Shown one piece after another: positions 43,697-53,256 of a stretch of 64,000 nucleotides of DNA (positions are counted from its first letter, which is position 1; each line of letters opens with the position of its first letter). The position numbers and the translations under genes are program-made. The notes beneath the pieces were generated by a model. The model did not search any database, was not told the origin of the DNA, and was given only the letters and a program-made list of their open reading frames with translations. The stretch comes from Haloimpatiens sp042688525 (lineage in GTDB: Bacteria; Bacillota; Clostridia; Clostridiales; Clostridiaceae): contig NZ_JBHWAB010000001.1 of NCBI RefSeq assembly GCF_042688525.2, positions 186,001-250,000 of the forward strand, in the 5' to 3' direction.

Positions 43697-44608
43697 ATGG
43701 AAGATTCAAAAAAGGTTACGGAAGGATATCTATTAGTTGCGTTGTGTGGAACTTGCTGGGGACTAATGGGAGTGCTAACTAAAAAGTTGGATCTTTTAGG
43801 TTTTGATGAATTTTCTGTAGCAGCTCTTAGACCTACTGTAGCAGTAGCTTTTTATTTACTTTATACTTTAATTAAAGAACCTAAATACCTTAAGACAAGT
43901 GTAAAAGGGTTATTGTTCTTTATGTTATATGGAATAGTAACATTAGATGGAATGTTTATTTCATTTACCTATGCTGTTAAGTATTCTAGTATTGCAACAG
44001 CATCTGTATTATTGTTTACTAATCCTATTTTTGTAATGATTATGTCTCGTTTTTTATTTCACGAAAAGTTTACTAAGAAAAAAATAATGGCATTAGTACT
44101 GTCTATTGCTGGATGTTTACTTGTAGTGAGAGCTTACAATGTGGAAGCGTTTAAACTAAGTTTTTGGGGCATAATTTTTGGAGTTATTTCTGGATTTACT
44201 GTAGATCTTCAAAATGTTTTAGGAAAAATAGGAGCTAACAAGTATCATTACAAAACTCATTTAGTATATTCATTCTTATTTGCAGCTGTATTCTTATGGT
44301 TATTTAGATCACCAGTAGAATTAATACAGAATGCAACAAGTGCTACAGCATGGTTTTATATAATAGCTATCGGGTTTTTCGCTACAGTTATACCTAATGG
44401 ATCATTTGTAAAAGCATTACAATACGTTGAGTCTAGTAAAGCAAGCATTGTATGTAGTATTGAGCCAGTAGTAGCTTCTATAATGGGATTCTTGATTTTT
44501 AGGGAAACGCTAGAAATTTGGCAAATACTAGGTATGGCATTGATTTTATTTTCAGTAGCATTGATTCAAATGAAAGACAAGACAACTGAAAGTGTGGTTA
44601 ATGTGTAA
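43697..44608 (+). CDS. EamA/DMT-family transporter
   Basis: The 303-residue protein has ten helices as two EamA repeats (GYLLVALCGTCWGLMGVLTK; FWGIIFGVISGFTVDLQNVL). The conserved SIEPVVASIMGFLIFRE segment sits near the end. It probably exports a metabolite or amino acid. It starts behind AAAAGGAGATG. Confidence 0.88.
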   Translation: MEDSKKVTEGYLLVALCGTCWGLMGVLTKKLDLLGFDEFSVAALRPTVAVAFYLLYTLIKEPKYLKTSVKGLLFFMLYGIVTLDGMFISFTYAVKYSSIATASVLLFTNPIFVMIMSRFLFHEKFTKKKIMALVLSIAGCLLVVRAYNVEAFKLSFWGIIFGVISGFTVDLQNVLGKIGANKYHYKTHLVYSFLFAAVFLWLFRSPVELIQNATSATAWFYIIAIGFFATVIPNGSFVKALQYVESSKASIVCSIEPVVASIMGFLIFRETLEIWQILGMALILFSVALIQMKDKTTESVVNV

Positions 44609-44625
44609 GCGGTAACACATATAAT

Positions 44626-44678
44626 GAAAGCATATATAGCATGAGATATTTTCTTATCTATATATGCTTTTATTTTTA
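44626..44678. terminator. terminator shared by convergent genes
   Basis: AAAGCATATATAG and CTATATATGCTTT form a 13-bp stem followed by TATTTTTATT on the plus strand. Confidence 0.8.
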
Positions 44679-44933
44679 TTTATTTTTTTCTTCTTCTTCT
44701 CTCCATTCAGCTAAAAATGTTTCACAAGCAGCTATAGTAGCATTGTTTGTGATTGATGTAACATTTCCTCTTCCTTCCCAATTATTACCATCATTAACAT
44801 ATAAATTGTTCAAGAATCTTTCTAAATCTTGTATTGTATAACTTGTAGATACTTTTCTTTGTTCTTTCAAGTTATTATATACTTCATCAAAAATTCTATC
44901 AAATTGAGTTTGTTCCCAATCTTTATTTTCCAA
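44676..44933 (-). CDS. conserved-looking small acidic protein of unknown function
   Basis: A TTG start at 44933 is chosen because GAGGAGGAATTACA lies right before it; the frame stays open 13 codons further without a site. The 85-residue product (MENKDWEQTQFDRIFDEVYN onward) is acidic and helical, with no membrane segment. The family is not recognised. Confidence 0.6.
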   Translation of the reverse strand: MENKDWEQTQFDRIFDEVYNNLKEQRKVSTSYTIQDLERFLNNLYVNDGNNWEGRGNVTSITNNATIAACETFLAEWREEEEKNK

Positions 44934-45139
44934 TGTAATTCCTCCTCTGTAGTTTATTTTTGTCATGTGCAAGGTGAGTTATAGTATATTTACACCCTTT
45001 TAATTATAGCAGATAAAAGAAAAAAATAAACAAGCAGCATGCTTTACATATATTGAAAAAAATGTATATAAAAAGTATACTGAATATATACAATCATTTT
45101 GTAATAAAATATTTATAAATGAAAGGGGGCATTGCTCAA

Positions 45140-47245
45140 ATGAGCAATAAAATTATTAAAAATAAAACCTTAAAAAAAATTATATGTATTGTATCAATTA
45201 CTTTAGTATGTATATTTATTAAAACACCAACAATATTTGCACAAGAAGGTAGGAATGATTATATAATTAATGCAACTTTTAATGAAAAACAAAAAGTGCT
45301 TACTGCTAGTGAAAAAGTAGTATTTAAAAATACTTATGGTTGTGATTTGAAAAATATTGTTTTTCATTTATATCCAGATGCATATGGTAAGGCTTCTACT
45401 AAACCGCAAATTGGTAATCAACCAAATAAGTTAAAACCTGAAGAAATAGGAGATATAAATATAACAAAAGTTCTTTTAAATGACGAGAAAGTAGAGTTTA
45501 CTCAAGACAATCAGATACTTAAAATAAAATTAGATAAAGAATTAAAAAAAGGTGAACAAGTAAATATTTGGATAGAATCTACTTTAAAATTTCCACAAGG
45601 ATATGATCGTATGGGATATGTTAATGACATATATTCTTTTACAAATTGGTATCCTATCTTATCTGTATATGATGAGAAGACTAACAAGTGGGATGAAAAT
45701 CCATTCAATCCTATTGGAGAGTCTAATTATGCTCAGTCATCTAATTATGATGTTACATTAAATGTGCCTAAAGATATGAAGGTAGCTTCTACTGGAATAG
45801 AGCAAAAAAGTAGCATAATAAGTAATGATAAAGTATTGAATATAAAAGCACAAAATGTTAGAGATTTTGTATTTATAATGAGTCCTAAATTCAAAGTTAT
45901 TTCCAAAAATGTAGATGGAATAAAGGTTAATAGTTTTTATTTTGATACAAATAATACAGATAAAGAAACATGCAAGAAAAGAGCTAATATTATATTAGAT
46001 AAGGCAAGTGATGCTTTAAGCTTTTTTAGTGAAAAATTTGGTAAGTATCCATTTAAAGAATATGATGTAGTCGAAACTAATTTAGCAGGAGGAGCTATGG
46101 AGTATCCTCAATTAATACAAATGGGACAATATAACTTTGACACTAAGAATTTGGAGTATAATATAGCAGAAAGAATACCTTTTGAAATTGAAGCTGTTGT
46201 TCATGAAACATGTCATCAATGGTGGTTTTCTGTAGTTGGAAATAATGAGTTTAAAGAATCTTTTCTTGATGAATCTTTTACTGTATATTCAACAGCATAT
46301 TATTTTGAAAAAAAATACGGAAAATATTGTCAAAGTGGAACACTAATAAAATTTAGAACAGAACCTTATAATAGATTAAAAAAATATCCATTAAATACAA
46401 GCGTAGATAAGTTTAAAAATTGGCAGGAATATTCATTTAATATATATGGTAGAGGACCACTTGCTCTAGAGGATTTAAGACAGAGAATAGGAGAAGAAAA
46501 GTTTATTAAGTTTTTCCAAACTTATTTTAATAAATACAAATTTAAAAATTCAACTATAAAAGGAATGTTAGATGTTGTAGAAAGCACAGCAGGAAAAGAT
46601 ATAAGAAATATAATTTATAATGATATAACTAATAAGGAATATAATCCCAAAAATATATTAATATCAGATGAAGAAAGAAATAAAATCAATATAGAGATGT
46701 CAAAAGCATATATTTTAAAAAATGCTAAAGAAGATGAGTTATCTACAGCATCTATTTTTGCTAAAGCTATTTTAGGAGAAAAAATATATATAGTGAAACC
46801 AAGTACATTGTCAAAAGAAGAAAGTACTGTGGTAGATCAACTTATAAAAAATTTTAGATTTATGTGTGAGCAAGAATTTGAAGTAAAGAATAATATAATT
46901 GTAAAAACAGATAAAGAAATATCCAATTCAGAATTAAAAAATAACAATGTAATAATAATGGGTAATTATTTAAATAATAAAGTTTACAATTCATTAAATG
47001 AAGAATTACCTATAGTGTTGGGTAATAAATTTATAAATATAAATGGTACAAGCATTAATAGTTCTAATATTCACGGAAATTTTTTGGTTAAAAATCCGTA
47101 TAATAAGGATAAGTATTCATTGTTTATTTTTTGGAATTCAAAGCTTGTTCTTAATGAGATTAATGACTATCGAATTAATGGATATGATAATTATCAATTT
47201 GATATTAAGATAGATAATAATAAAGAATTTAAAGGAAAAATATAG
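45140..47245 (+). CDS. M1-family metallopeptidase, membrane-anchored or secreted
   Basis: The start at 45140 (MSNKIIKNK) is favoured by GGGGG upstream. An N-terminal hydrophobic helix (IICIVSITLVCIFI) acts as signal or anchor. The M1 gluzincin motif is complete: VVHETCHQWW and the zinc Glu in ESFLDESFTVYST. An upstream GGAMEYP substrate loop (GAMEN-like) is also present. Length is about 701 residues. It should cleave peptides outside the cell or at the membrane. Confidence 0.9.
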   Translation: MSNKIIKNKTLKKIICIVSITLVCIFIKTPTIFAQEGRNDYIINATFNEKQKVLTASEKVVFKNTYGCDLKNIVFHLYPDAYGKASTKPQIGNQPNKLKPEEIGDINITKVLLNDEKVEFTQDNQILKIKLDKELKKGEQVNIWIESTLKFPQGYDRMGYVNDIYSFTNWYPILSVYDEKTNKWDENPFNPIGESNYAQSSNYDVTLNVPKDMKVASTGIEQKSSIISNDKVLNIKAQNVRDFVFIMSPKFKVISKNVDGIKVNSFYFDTNNTDKETCKKRANIILDKASDALSFFSEKFGKYPFKEYDVVETNLAGGAMEYPQLIQMGQYNFDTKNLEYNIAERIPFEIEAVVHETCHQWWFSVVGNNEFKESFLDESFTVYSTAYYFEKKYGKYCQSGTLIKFRTEPYNRLKKYPLNTSVDKFKNWQEYSFNIYGRGPLALEDLRQRIGEEKFIKFFQTYFNKYKFKNSTIKGMLDVVESTAGKDIRNIIYNDITNKEYNPKNILISDEERNKINIEMSKAYILKNAKEDELSTASIFAKAILGEKIYIVKPSTLSKEESTVVDQLIKNFRFMCEQEFEVKNNIIVKTDKEISNSELKNNNVIIMGNYLNNKVYNSLNEELPIVLGNKFININGTSINSSNIHGNFLVKNPYNKDKYSLFIFWNSKLVLNEINDYRINGYDNYQFDIKIDNNKEFKGKI

Positions 47246-47247
47246 AA

Positions 47248-47296
47248 TATAAAACCTACAGAATTACTATATAGTGATTCTGTAGGTTTTATATTT
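47248..47296 (+). terminator. terminator after the M1 peptidase gene
   Basis: AAAACCTACAGAAT and ATTCTGTAGGTTTT form the stem, followed by ATATTT. Confidence 0.8.
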
Positions 47297-47380
47297 AAAA
47301 ATAGTTTGTTTAAATATATTGATGAGAGAGGTATAATATTAATTATAATATTTAGAAAATTGAGTAAATGGGGGATCGTA

Positions 47381-49393
47381 ATGGAAAAAATAAAAATTGA
47401 TGATATTACTAAGTTTAAGTTTTTATCAGGAGTAAAGTATTCGCCAAATAAAAATAATGCTTGTTTCGTTGTAGCAGAAGCAGATAAGGATGAAAATAAG
47501 TACATTTCAAATTTATGGATTTATGACGTTAAAGAAAATAAATATTTTCAGTTAACTACACTTGGTAAAGAAAATAGTTTTATTTGGTTAAATGATAGTG
47601 AAAATATTCTTTTTCCAACTATAAGAAGTGAAAAGGAAAAGAAAAGACAAGAAACTGGGGAAGATTTTACATCGTTTTATAAGATTAATATAAATGGTGG
47701 AGAAGCTAAAAAGTATTTTGAAATTCCAATGAAAGTAAAAAATATTAAAGAACTTGACCAAAATACTTTTTTGATATGTGCTAATTATAATATAAATAAG
47801 GGAGAACTATTTATATTAAGTGATGAGGAGAAAGAGGAAAAATTAAAAAAAATTAAGGAAGACAAAGACTATGAAGTTATAGATGAAATTCCATTTTGTA
47901 CAAATGGACAAGGGTATACTAATAAAAATAGGAATAGGCTATATTTATACCATAAAGATAAAAATGAATTAGAAGCATTAACTGGAGAATATATGGATAT
48001 AAATTATTTTACTCTCAATGAAGATAAAACTCAGATTGTATTTATTGCGCAAGAATTTAAGTCAAAGATGAAAATACAAGATTCTGTTTTTATTATGGAT
48101 ATTAACAGTAAAACAATAAACAATATTACTACAAATAAAGAATTTTCTTATTCTTATGCTGATTTTATTGATGAAAATAAAATTATTTGTACATGCAGTA
48201 ATATGAAAAAGTATGGACTTAATGAAAATCAGAAGTTTTATATTATAGATATAGAAAGTAAGAAACAAAAATGTATAACTCCAGATTTTGATATAAGTAT
48301 TTGGAATTCAGTATGTTCTGATTGTAGGTATGGAGGGTCAACAAGTATAAAAAAATATGGGGAGTATGTTTATTTCATAACAACAGAAGTAGAAAGTTCA
48401 TATCTAAATAGAATAGATAAAAATGGAAATATACAAAAAATAATAATATCAAAAGGTTCTGTAGATTCATATGATGTAAGTGATGATGAGATTTTGTTTA
48501 TAGGTTTAAGAGGTTCAAAACTTCAAGAGATATATAAACTTGAACATGACAAAAAAGAAAAGCAAATAACAGGCTTTAATGAATGGGTACAGAAAGATAG
48601 AGATATAGCATCTATTGAGAGAGTAGCTGTAGAAACTGATACAGATGTTAAAATAGATGGATGGATAATGAAACCTATTAATTTTAATGAAAATGAAAAA
48701 TATCCAGCTATTTTAGATATACATGGTGGTCCTAAGACTGTGTATGGAGAGGTGTTTTTTCATGAAATGCAGTATTGGGCTGGTAAAGGTTATGTAGTAT
48801 TCTTTTGTAACCCTAGAGGAAGCAATGGAAAAGGTAGTGAATTTGCAGATATAAGAGGAAAATATGGAAATATAGATTATGAAGATATCATGAAATTCAC
48901 TGATTATGTATTAGAAAGATTTAAATTTATAGACAAAGAGAGAATAGGGGTAACCGGAGGATCTTATGGTGGCTTTATGACAAACTGGATTATTGGGCAT
49001 ACAAATAGATTTAAAGCAGCTGTTTCACAAAGAAGTATATCTAATTGGTTTACAGAATTTGGTGTTGCTGATATAGGATATTATTTTGCAAATGATCAAA
49101 ATAATGGAGCTACTCCATGGGATAATCCAGAAATATTATGGGAACATTCTCCGTTAAAATATGCTGATAAAGTAAGTACACCTACATTATTTATTCATTC
49201 ACAAGAAGATTATAGATGTCCTCTTGAACAAGGAATACAAATGTTTACCGCATTGAAGTATCATAATATAGATGCTAGGCTATGCATGTTTAAAGGAGAA
49301 AATCATGAATTGAGTAGAGGTGGAAAACCTAAGCATAGAATTAGGAGATTAAAAGAGATAACAGAATGGTTTGATAAATATTTAAAATGCTAA
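47381..49393 (+). CDS. S9-family (prolyl oligopeptidase-type) peptidase
   Basis: The start at 47381 (MEKIKIDDITKFKFLSG) follows GGGGGATCG; the 25 upstream codons lack a site. The 670-residue product has an N-terminal beta-propeller. The C-terminal alpha/beta-hydrolase has the catalytic Ser in TGGSYGGFMTN, Asp in SQEDYRCP and His in GENHELSRGG. No signal peptide, so it acts in the cytoplasm on short peptides, with the M1 enzyme upstream working outside. Confidence 0.93.
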   Translation: MEKIKIDDITKFKFLSGVKYSPNKNNACFVVAEADKDENKYISNLWIYDVKENKYFQLTTLGKENSFIWLNDSENILFPTIRSEKEKKRQETGEDFTSFYKININGGEAKKYFEIPMKVKNIKELDQNTFLICANYNINKGELFILSDEEKEEKLKKIKEDKDYEVIDEIPFCTNGQGYTNKNRNRLYLYHKDKNELEALTGEYMDINYFTLNEDKTQIVFIAQEFKSKMKIQDSVFIMDINSKTINNITTNKEFSYSYADFIDENKIICTCSNMKKYGLNENQKFYIIDIESKKQKCITPDFDISIWNSVCSDCRYGGSTSIKKYGEYVYFITTEVESSYLNRIDKNGNIQKIIISKGSVDSYDVSDDEILFIGLRGSKLQEIYKLEHDKKEKQITGFNEWVQKDRDIASIERVAVETDTDVKIDGWIMKPINFNENEKYPAILDIHGGPKTVYGEVFFHEMQYWAGKGYVVFFCNPRGSNGKGSEFADIRGKYGNIDYEDIMKFTDYVLERFKFIDKERIGVTGGSYGGFMTNWIIGHTNRFKAAVSQRSISNWFTEFGVADIGYYFANDQNNGATPWDNPEILWEHSPLKYADKVSTPTLFIHSQEDYRCPLEQGIQMFTALKYHNIDARLCMFKGENHELSRGGKPKHRIRRLKEITEWFDKYLKC

Positions 49394-49448
49394 ATAGATA
49401 CTAAATGTATTATTAAAAAAAACAATAAATAAAATATTAAAAATAATA

Positions 49449-49477
49449 TTGACATTGATATAAATAAGACTTAAAAT
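49449..49477 (+). promoter_or_regulatory. promoter before the glycine riboswitch
   Basis: TTGACA, a 17-bp spacer and TAAAAT. Confidence 0.75.
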
Positions 49478-49489
49478 GATGTTGAAAAG

Positions 49490-49720
49490 TGAATAATGGT
49501 GGATGAAGATTGTTGGAGATATCTATAAATATTATAGATAACCGTAGAAGAAAGGAATAAGTTTTGCTAAGAGCTTATTTTGAAGCTTTCAGGTTCTATA
49601 CAATAATCTGACACAACTCTGGAGAGAGCTCTTAAGTGAGCCATCAACGAAGCAACTTAGATTGTAATTGAAATTAATTTAAGGAAACTTTCAGATAAAA
49701 GGACAGGGAATGATTAGTGT
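49490..49720 (+). ncRNA. tandem glycine riboswitch
   Basis: The first aptamer holds GTTGGAGATATC, ACCGTAGAAGAAAGG and GCTTTCAGGTTC. The second holds ACTCTGGAGAGAGCTC, CCATCAACGAAGCAA and AACTTTCAGATAAAAGGACAG. These are the conserved segments of the two-aptamer glycine switch. A terminator with the stem GACAGGGAA/TTCCCTGTC follows directly. An alternative pairing between TCTATGCTA (about 49729) and TAGCATAGA (about 49769) could act as the other state. Confidence 0.88.
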
Positions 49721-49758
49721 AGGTTTTTCTATGCTAGTTGTTCCCTGTCTTTCGTATT
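49700..49758 (+). terminator. riboswitch-controlled terminator
   Basis: GGACAGGGAA and TTCCCTGTC form the stem, followed by TTTCGT. The 5' arm overlaps the end of the second aptamer, as expected for ligand control. Confidence 0.75.
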
Positions 49759-49807
49759 CTTGTCCTTTAGCATAGAAAGACTAAATATGTAAGGAAGGAT
49801 GATATAA

Positions 49808-50842
49808 ATGCAAATTTTAAAAGGAATAGGTTTGTTAGTTTTTGTTTTGTCATTATTTTCTTTATTTAGTTTGAAGGCTCCAAAAGGGCAGAAGGCAATG
49901 AATGGATTGGCAAATGCTGCTGTTGCAACTTTTTTAGTTGAAGCTGTACACAGATATATAAGTGGGAGTTTTTTGAATATTAAGTTTTTACAAGAAGTAG
50001 GAAGCATATCTGGAGATATGGGAGGAGTAGCTGCAGTAATATTGGTTTCTATTAATATGGGTATTAAACCAGCATATGCAGTTATTGCAGGAGTAGCCGT
50101 AGGAGGATATGGTATAATACCAGGATTCATAGCAGGATATATTATTGGTTTGATAGGACCAATATTGGAAAAAAAGTTACCAGAAGGTTTAGATATAATA
50201 TTAGGTGCCATAATACTTGCACCATTAGCTAGAATAATAGCATTAGGTGTGGATCCTATTGTTAATTTAACGCTTCTTAATATAGGCAATGTAATTTCAA
50301 TAACAGCAGAACAATCTCCATATATAATGGGATTTTGTTTGGGAGGAATCATGAAAATTATATGTACTTCTCCATTGAGTGCTATGGCATTAACAGCAAT
50401 GCTTGGGCTCAAAGGTCTTGCTATGGGAATAGCTTCTATAGCTTGTATAGGAGGAGCGTTTTCAGATGGAATGGTAATTAAAAAACTTAAATTGGGCAAT
50501 TTAACAAATGTTATTGGTGTTATACTTGAACCTCTAACTCAAGCAGATATTGTAACTACAAATCCAGTACCAATATATTGTTCAAATTTTTTTGCTGGAG
50601 GGATAGCAGGTATTGCAGCAGCATATTTTAATATAATAAATAATGCACCAGGAACAGCTGCACCAATACCAGGACTTTTAGTACCGTTTGCATTTAATGA
50701 GCCTAAAAATGTTTTATTTGCTGTATTAATAGGTATATTAGGAGGAGTAACGTGTGGATTTATAGGATCTACTATATTTGATAAAATAAAATTTAATTTA
50801 TTTAAACAAAAGGAGAATTCTAAAAAGCTACAAGTACAGTAA
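49808..50842 (+). CDS. PTS EIIC-like permease under glycine riboswitch control
   Basis: The 344-residue, glycine-rich membrane protein resembles the PTS_EIIC_2 family. It shows LKAPKGQKAMNGLANAAVAT near the start, then a GYGIIPGFIAGYIIG loop and TNPVPIYCSNFFAGGIAGI. No IIA or IIB domain or gene is next to it. The glycine riboswitch implies a role in glycine or alanine/serine movement rather than sugar uptake (inference). Confidence 0.8.
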   Translation: MQILKGIGLLVFVLSLFSLFSLKAPKGQKAMNGLANAAVATFLVEAVHRYISGSFLNIKFLQEVGSISGDMGGVAAVILVSINMGIKPAYAVIAGVAVGGYGIIPGFIAGYIIGLIGPILEKKLPEGLDIILGAIILAPLARIIALGVDPIVNLTLLNIGNVISITAEQSPYIMGFCLGGIMKIICTSPLSAMALTAMLGLKGLAMGIASIACIGGAFSDGMVIKKLKLGNLTNVIGVILEPLTQADIVTTNPVPIYCSNFFAGGIAGIAAAYFNIINNAPGTAAPIPGLLVPFAFNEPKNVLFAVLIGILGGVTCGFIGSTIFDKIKFNLFKQKENSKKLQVQ

Positions 50843-50955
50843 ATTGAATTTAAAATGAATTTTACTAATACTAATTGAGTATTTTCAAAATATATAACAC
50901 AAGGTAATCCCAAATTTACCTCCGCAGAAGAAGTAATAAAACTTCTACATGCATT

Positions 50956-50992
50956 TAAAATCCCTTATTTTATGATAAGGGATTTTAAATTT
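50956..50992 (+). terminator. terminator after the EIIC-like gene
   Basis: AAAATCCCTTA / TAAGGGATTTT, followed by AAATTTTTT. Just upstream, TTTACCTCCGCAGAAGAAG (50917) may be a MITE remnant. Confidence 0.85.
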
Positions 50993-51077
50993 TTTGAAGG
51001 TTATAATTATATTATTAAAGAAATATGCTAATAGTAACTTAAAAGAATTTTTAAATGATACATTAGGAGGGTCTGAA

Positions 51078-51359
51078 TTGATAATAGGAACAGCAAAAAT
51101 TTATTTATATGCTAATTGGGTACACTCTTTAAAAGAGAAAAGAATGATAGTTAAGAGTATAATAGCTAAAGTACAGCATAAATTTAACGTTTCAGTTGCA
51201 GAAATAGAAAATCAAGATTATCATAAATCCATTGTTATAGGTATATCTTGTGTTAGCAATGACAGTAGGCATGCTAACAGTGTAATTGAAAATGTGCTTA
51301 GGTATATTGAAGGAAATACTGAAGCTTTAGTTGAAAAAACAGAGATAGAAATATTATAA
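51078..51359 (+). CDS. ylxP: YlxP/DUF503 family protein
   Basis: A TTG start at 51078 is set by TAGGAGGGTCTGAA just upstream. It gives a 93-residue protein MIIGTAKIYLYANWVHSLKE with KRMIVKSII following, the DUF503 signature. In many Firmicutes ylxP sits in the nusA-infB-rbfA region; here it is isolated. A role near ribosomes or RNA is suspected. It overlaps the convergent aldehyde dehydrogenase gene by 6 bp. Confidence 0.88.
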   Translation: MIIGTAKIYLYANWVHSLKEKRMIVKSIIAKVQHKFNVSVAEIENQDYHKSIVIGISCVSNDSRHANSVIENVLRYIEGNTEALVEKTEIEIL

Positions 51360-52733
51360 AAATTTAAGAAGTTTTTTTGCTTTTTCTAAGGTGATTTTAT
51401 AAGGAGGATATACCTTAGTATCTATAGAAAATGGACTTTTTAATATACTTTTTTTGTGGGAAAAGGTATCAAAAGAAGCTTTTCCATGATAATTTCCCAT
51501 TCCACTTTCGCCTACACCACCAAAAGGTAAGGTATCAGTTGTAATATGGATAAGAGTGTCATTAATACATACACCACCGGAACTTGTTCGTTGTAAAATT
51601 ACATTTTGCACATTTTTATCTTTAGAGAAAATATATAAAGCTAATGGCTTAGATTTAGTGTTTATGATGTCTATAGCTTTTTGCAGAGAGCTATATTCTA
51701 TTACAGGTAAAATTGGTCCAAAGATTTCTTCTTGCATAATAGGAGAGCTCAAAGAAACATTATCTAGTATAGTAGGTGATATATAACGTTCATTTTCATC
51801 CATTTTTCCACCAAAAATTATGTTTTGTCCTTGTAATAAATTTTTTAATCTATTAAAATGTTTAGAGTTTATAATACGACCAAAGTATTTACTATTTTGG
51901 GGATTGGAACCATAAAAATTTGTAATTGTAGTTTTAAGTTCATCTATGAGATCATTTTTTATATTTTTGTTTACTAGTAAATAATCTGGAGCAACACAAG
52001 TTTGACCTGAATTTGAAAATTTTCCAAAACATATTCTTCTGCATGTATTTTTAATGTTTATATCTGTGTCAACGATACAAGGGCTTTTTCCACCTAATTC
52101 AAGTGTTACAGGAGTAAGGTTTTTAGCTGCAGATTCCATGACTATTCGTCCAATTCTAGGTGAACCAGTAAAGAATATATAGTCAAATTTTTCTTTTAAT
52201 ATCATAGACGAAGTATCCTTTTTATTTTCAACAACAGTGATATAATTTTCATTAAATGTATTATTTATAAATGTTCTTATAACTGAAGAAGTATTTGGAG
52301 ACATACTAGAAGTTTTTATTATACAACAATTCCCTGCTGCAATGCTTCCTATCAAAGGATTAATAGTTAATTGAAAAGGATAGTTCCATGGAGAAATAAT
52401 AAGAGTAACACCTAAAGGTTCAGATATAATATAGCTTTTACTTTTTATATATGCTAAAGGGGTTTTTACTTTTTTTGGTTTAGCATATTTTTTTAGATTT
52501 TTTATCATATTATCAATTTCAATTAGGGATAAACCTAGTTCTGTTATATAAGATTCTATTTCTGGTTTGTTAAGATCTTTTTTCAATGCATTGAATATGA
52601 GTTCTTCATTTTTTTGTATAGCCATTTTTAATTTTTTCAATTGTAAAATTCTAAAATCTAGGTTTCTAGTTTTGCCACTTTTAAAGAAAGTTCTTTGATT
52701 TTTTACAATTTCAGAAAGTGAAATAGATACCAT
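51354..52733 (-). CDS. aldehyde dehydrogenase
   Basis: The start at 52733 (MVSISLSEIVKNQRTFF) is preferred over an ATG five codons upstream because of GGATGGTGGT spacing. The 459-residue class-3-like ALDH has LIISPWNYPFQL (cofactor/oxyanion Asn), FTGSPRIGR, the general-base Glu in LELGGKSP and catalytic Cys in SNSGQTCVAPDY. It oxidises medium or long-chain aldehydes with NAD(P). Confidence 0.92.
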   Translation of the reverse strand: MVSISLSEIVKNQRTFFKSGKTRNLDFRILQLKKLKMAIQKNEELIFNALKKDLNKPEIESYITELGLSLIEIDNMIKNLKKYAKPKKVKTPLAYIKSKSYIISEPLGVTLIISPWNYPFQLTINPLIGSIAAGNCCIIKTSSMSPNTSSVIRTFINNTFNENYITVVENKKDTSSMILKEKFDYIFFTGSPRIGRIVMESAAKNLTPVTLELGGKSPCIVDTDINIKNTCRRICFGKFSNSGQTCVAPDYLLVNKNIKNDLIDELKTTITNFYGSNPQNSKYFGRIINSKHFNRLKNLLQGQNIIFGGKMDENERYISPTILDNVSLSSPIMQEEIFGPILPVIEYSSLQKAIDIINTKSKPLALYIFSKDKNVQNVILQRTSSGGVCINDTLIHITTDTLPFGGVGESGMGNYHGKASFDTFSHKKSILKSPFSIDTKVYPPYKITLEKAKKLLKFL

Positions 52734-52906
52734 TTTAGATACCACCATCCTTAATTTTTAATATATAAATATTCAAGTGTAACCATATAGATTTATGATA
52801 CAATTATTTACAGAATATGTAAAGCGTATATTTTAATATTTCTTTACTACATAGGTAATAATAAATATCAATATGAAATAACTTGAATAAATTATGATTC
52901 AAATTA

Positions 52907-52935
52907 TTGACATACATATTGAAAAATATTATAAT
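52907..52935 (+). promoter_or_regulatory. promoter of the asnS T-box leader
   Basis: TTGACA, a 17-bp spacer and TATAAT: consensus sigma-A elements. Confidence 0.85.
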
Positions 52936-52964
52936 TTAGAATTATATAGAATATTATTATAAGA

Positions 52965-53226
52965 CGATGAAGAGAAGAGTAGATATAGGAATGATTTCTT
53001 AGCGAGTCAGGTATGGTGGAAGACTGACAAATCACTTATATTGAAGAACATCTCAGAGTTTCTAATCGAAATTATTTAGAAGAGTAGACTTAGAGGGAAC
53101 CCAACCCTTATTGTGGGAGAGTATAAAATATATTATTTTGTACTTTTTGAGGTGGCCTTTATGGCAAACTGGGTGGTACCGCGAAAGTGTAGCCTTTCGT
53201 CCCGTTGGGATGAAAGGCTTTTATTA
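52965..53226 (+). ncRNA. T-box riboswitch, Asn specific
   Basis: Stem I carries AGAGAAGAGTAG and GCGAGTCAGG...GGTGGAAGACTG. The specifier is most likely AAC (53047-53049, in TTGAAGAACATC). The T-box AACTGGGTGGTACCGCG lies at 53167-53183. The terminator AGCCTTTCGTCCC / GGGATGAAAGGCT plus T-run ends near 53226. Uncharged tRNA-Asn would allow asnS transcription. Confidence 0.93.
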
Positions 53227-53256
53227 TGCAAAAAAATAAAAAGGGAGGACAGTATT

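Noticed and set aside
49729..50499. Open frame (256 codons) antisense to the EIIC-like gene
   Set aside because: Shadow of the membrane-protein gene with repetitive Pro/Ile composition. It crosses the riboswitch terminator.
53113..53256. N-terminal extension of asnS
   Set aside because: These codons translate the T-box and its terminator (MANWVVPRKCSLSSRWDE is T-box sequence). The true start at 53257 has a strong ribosome site.
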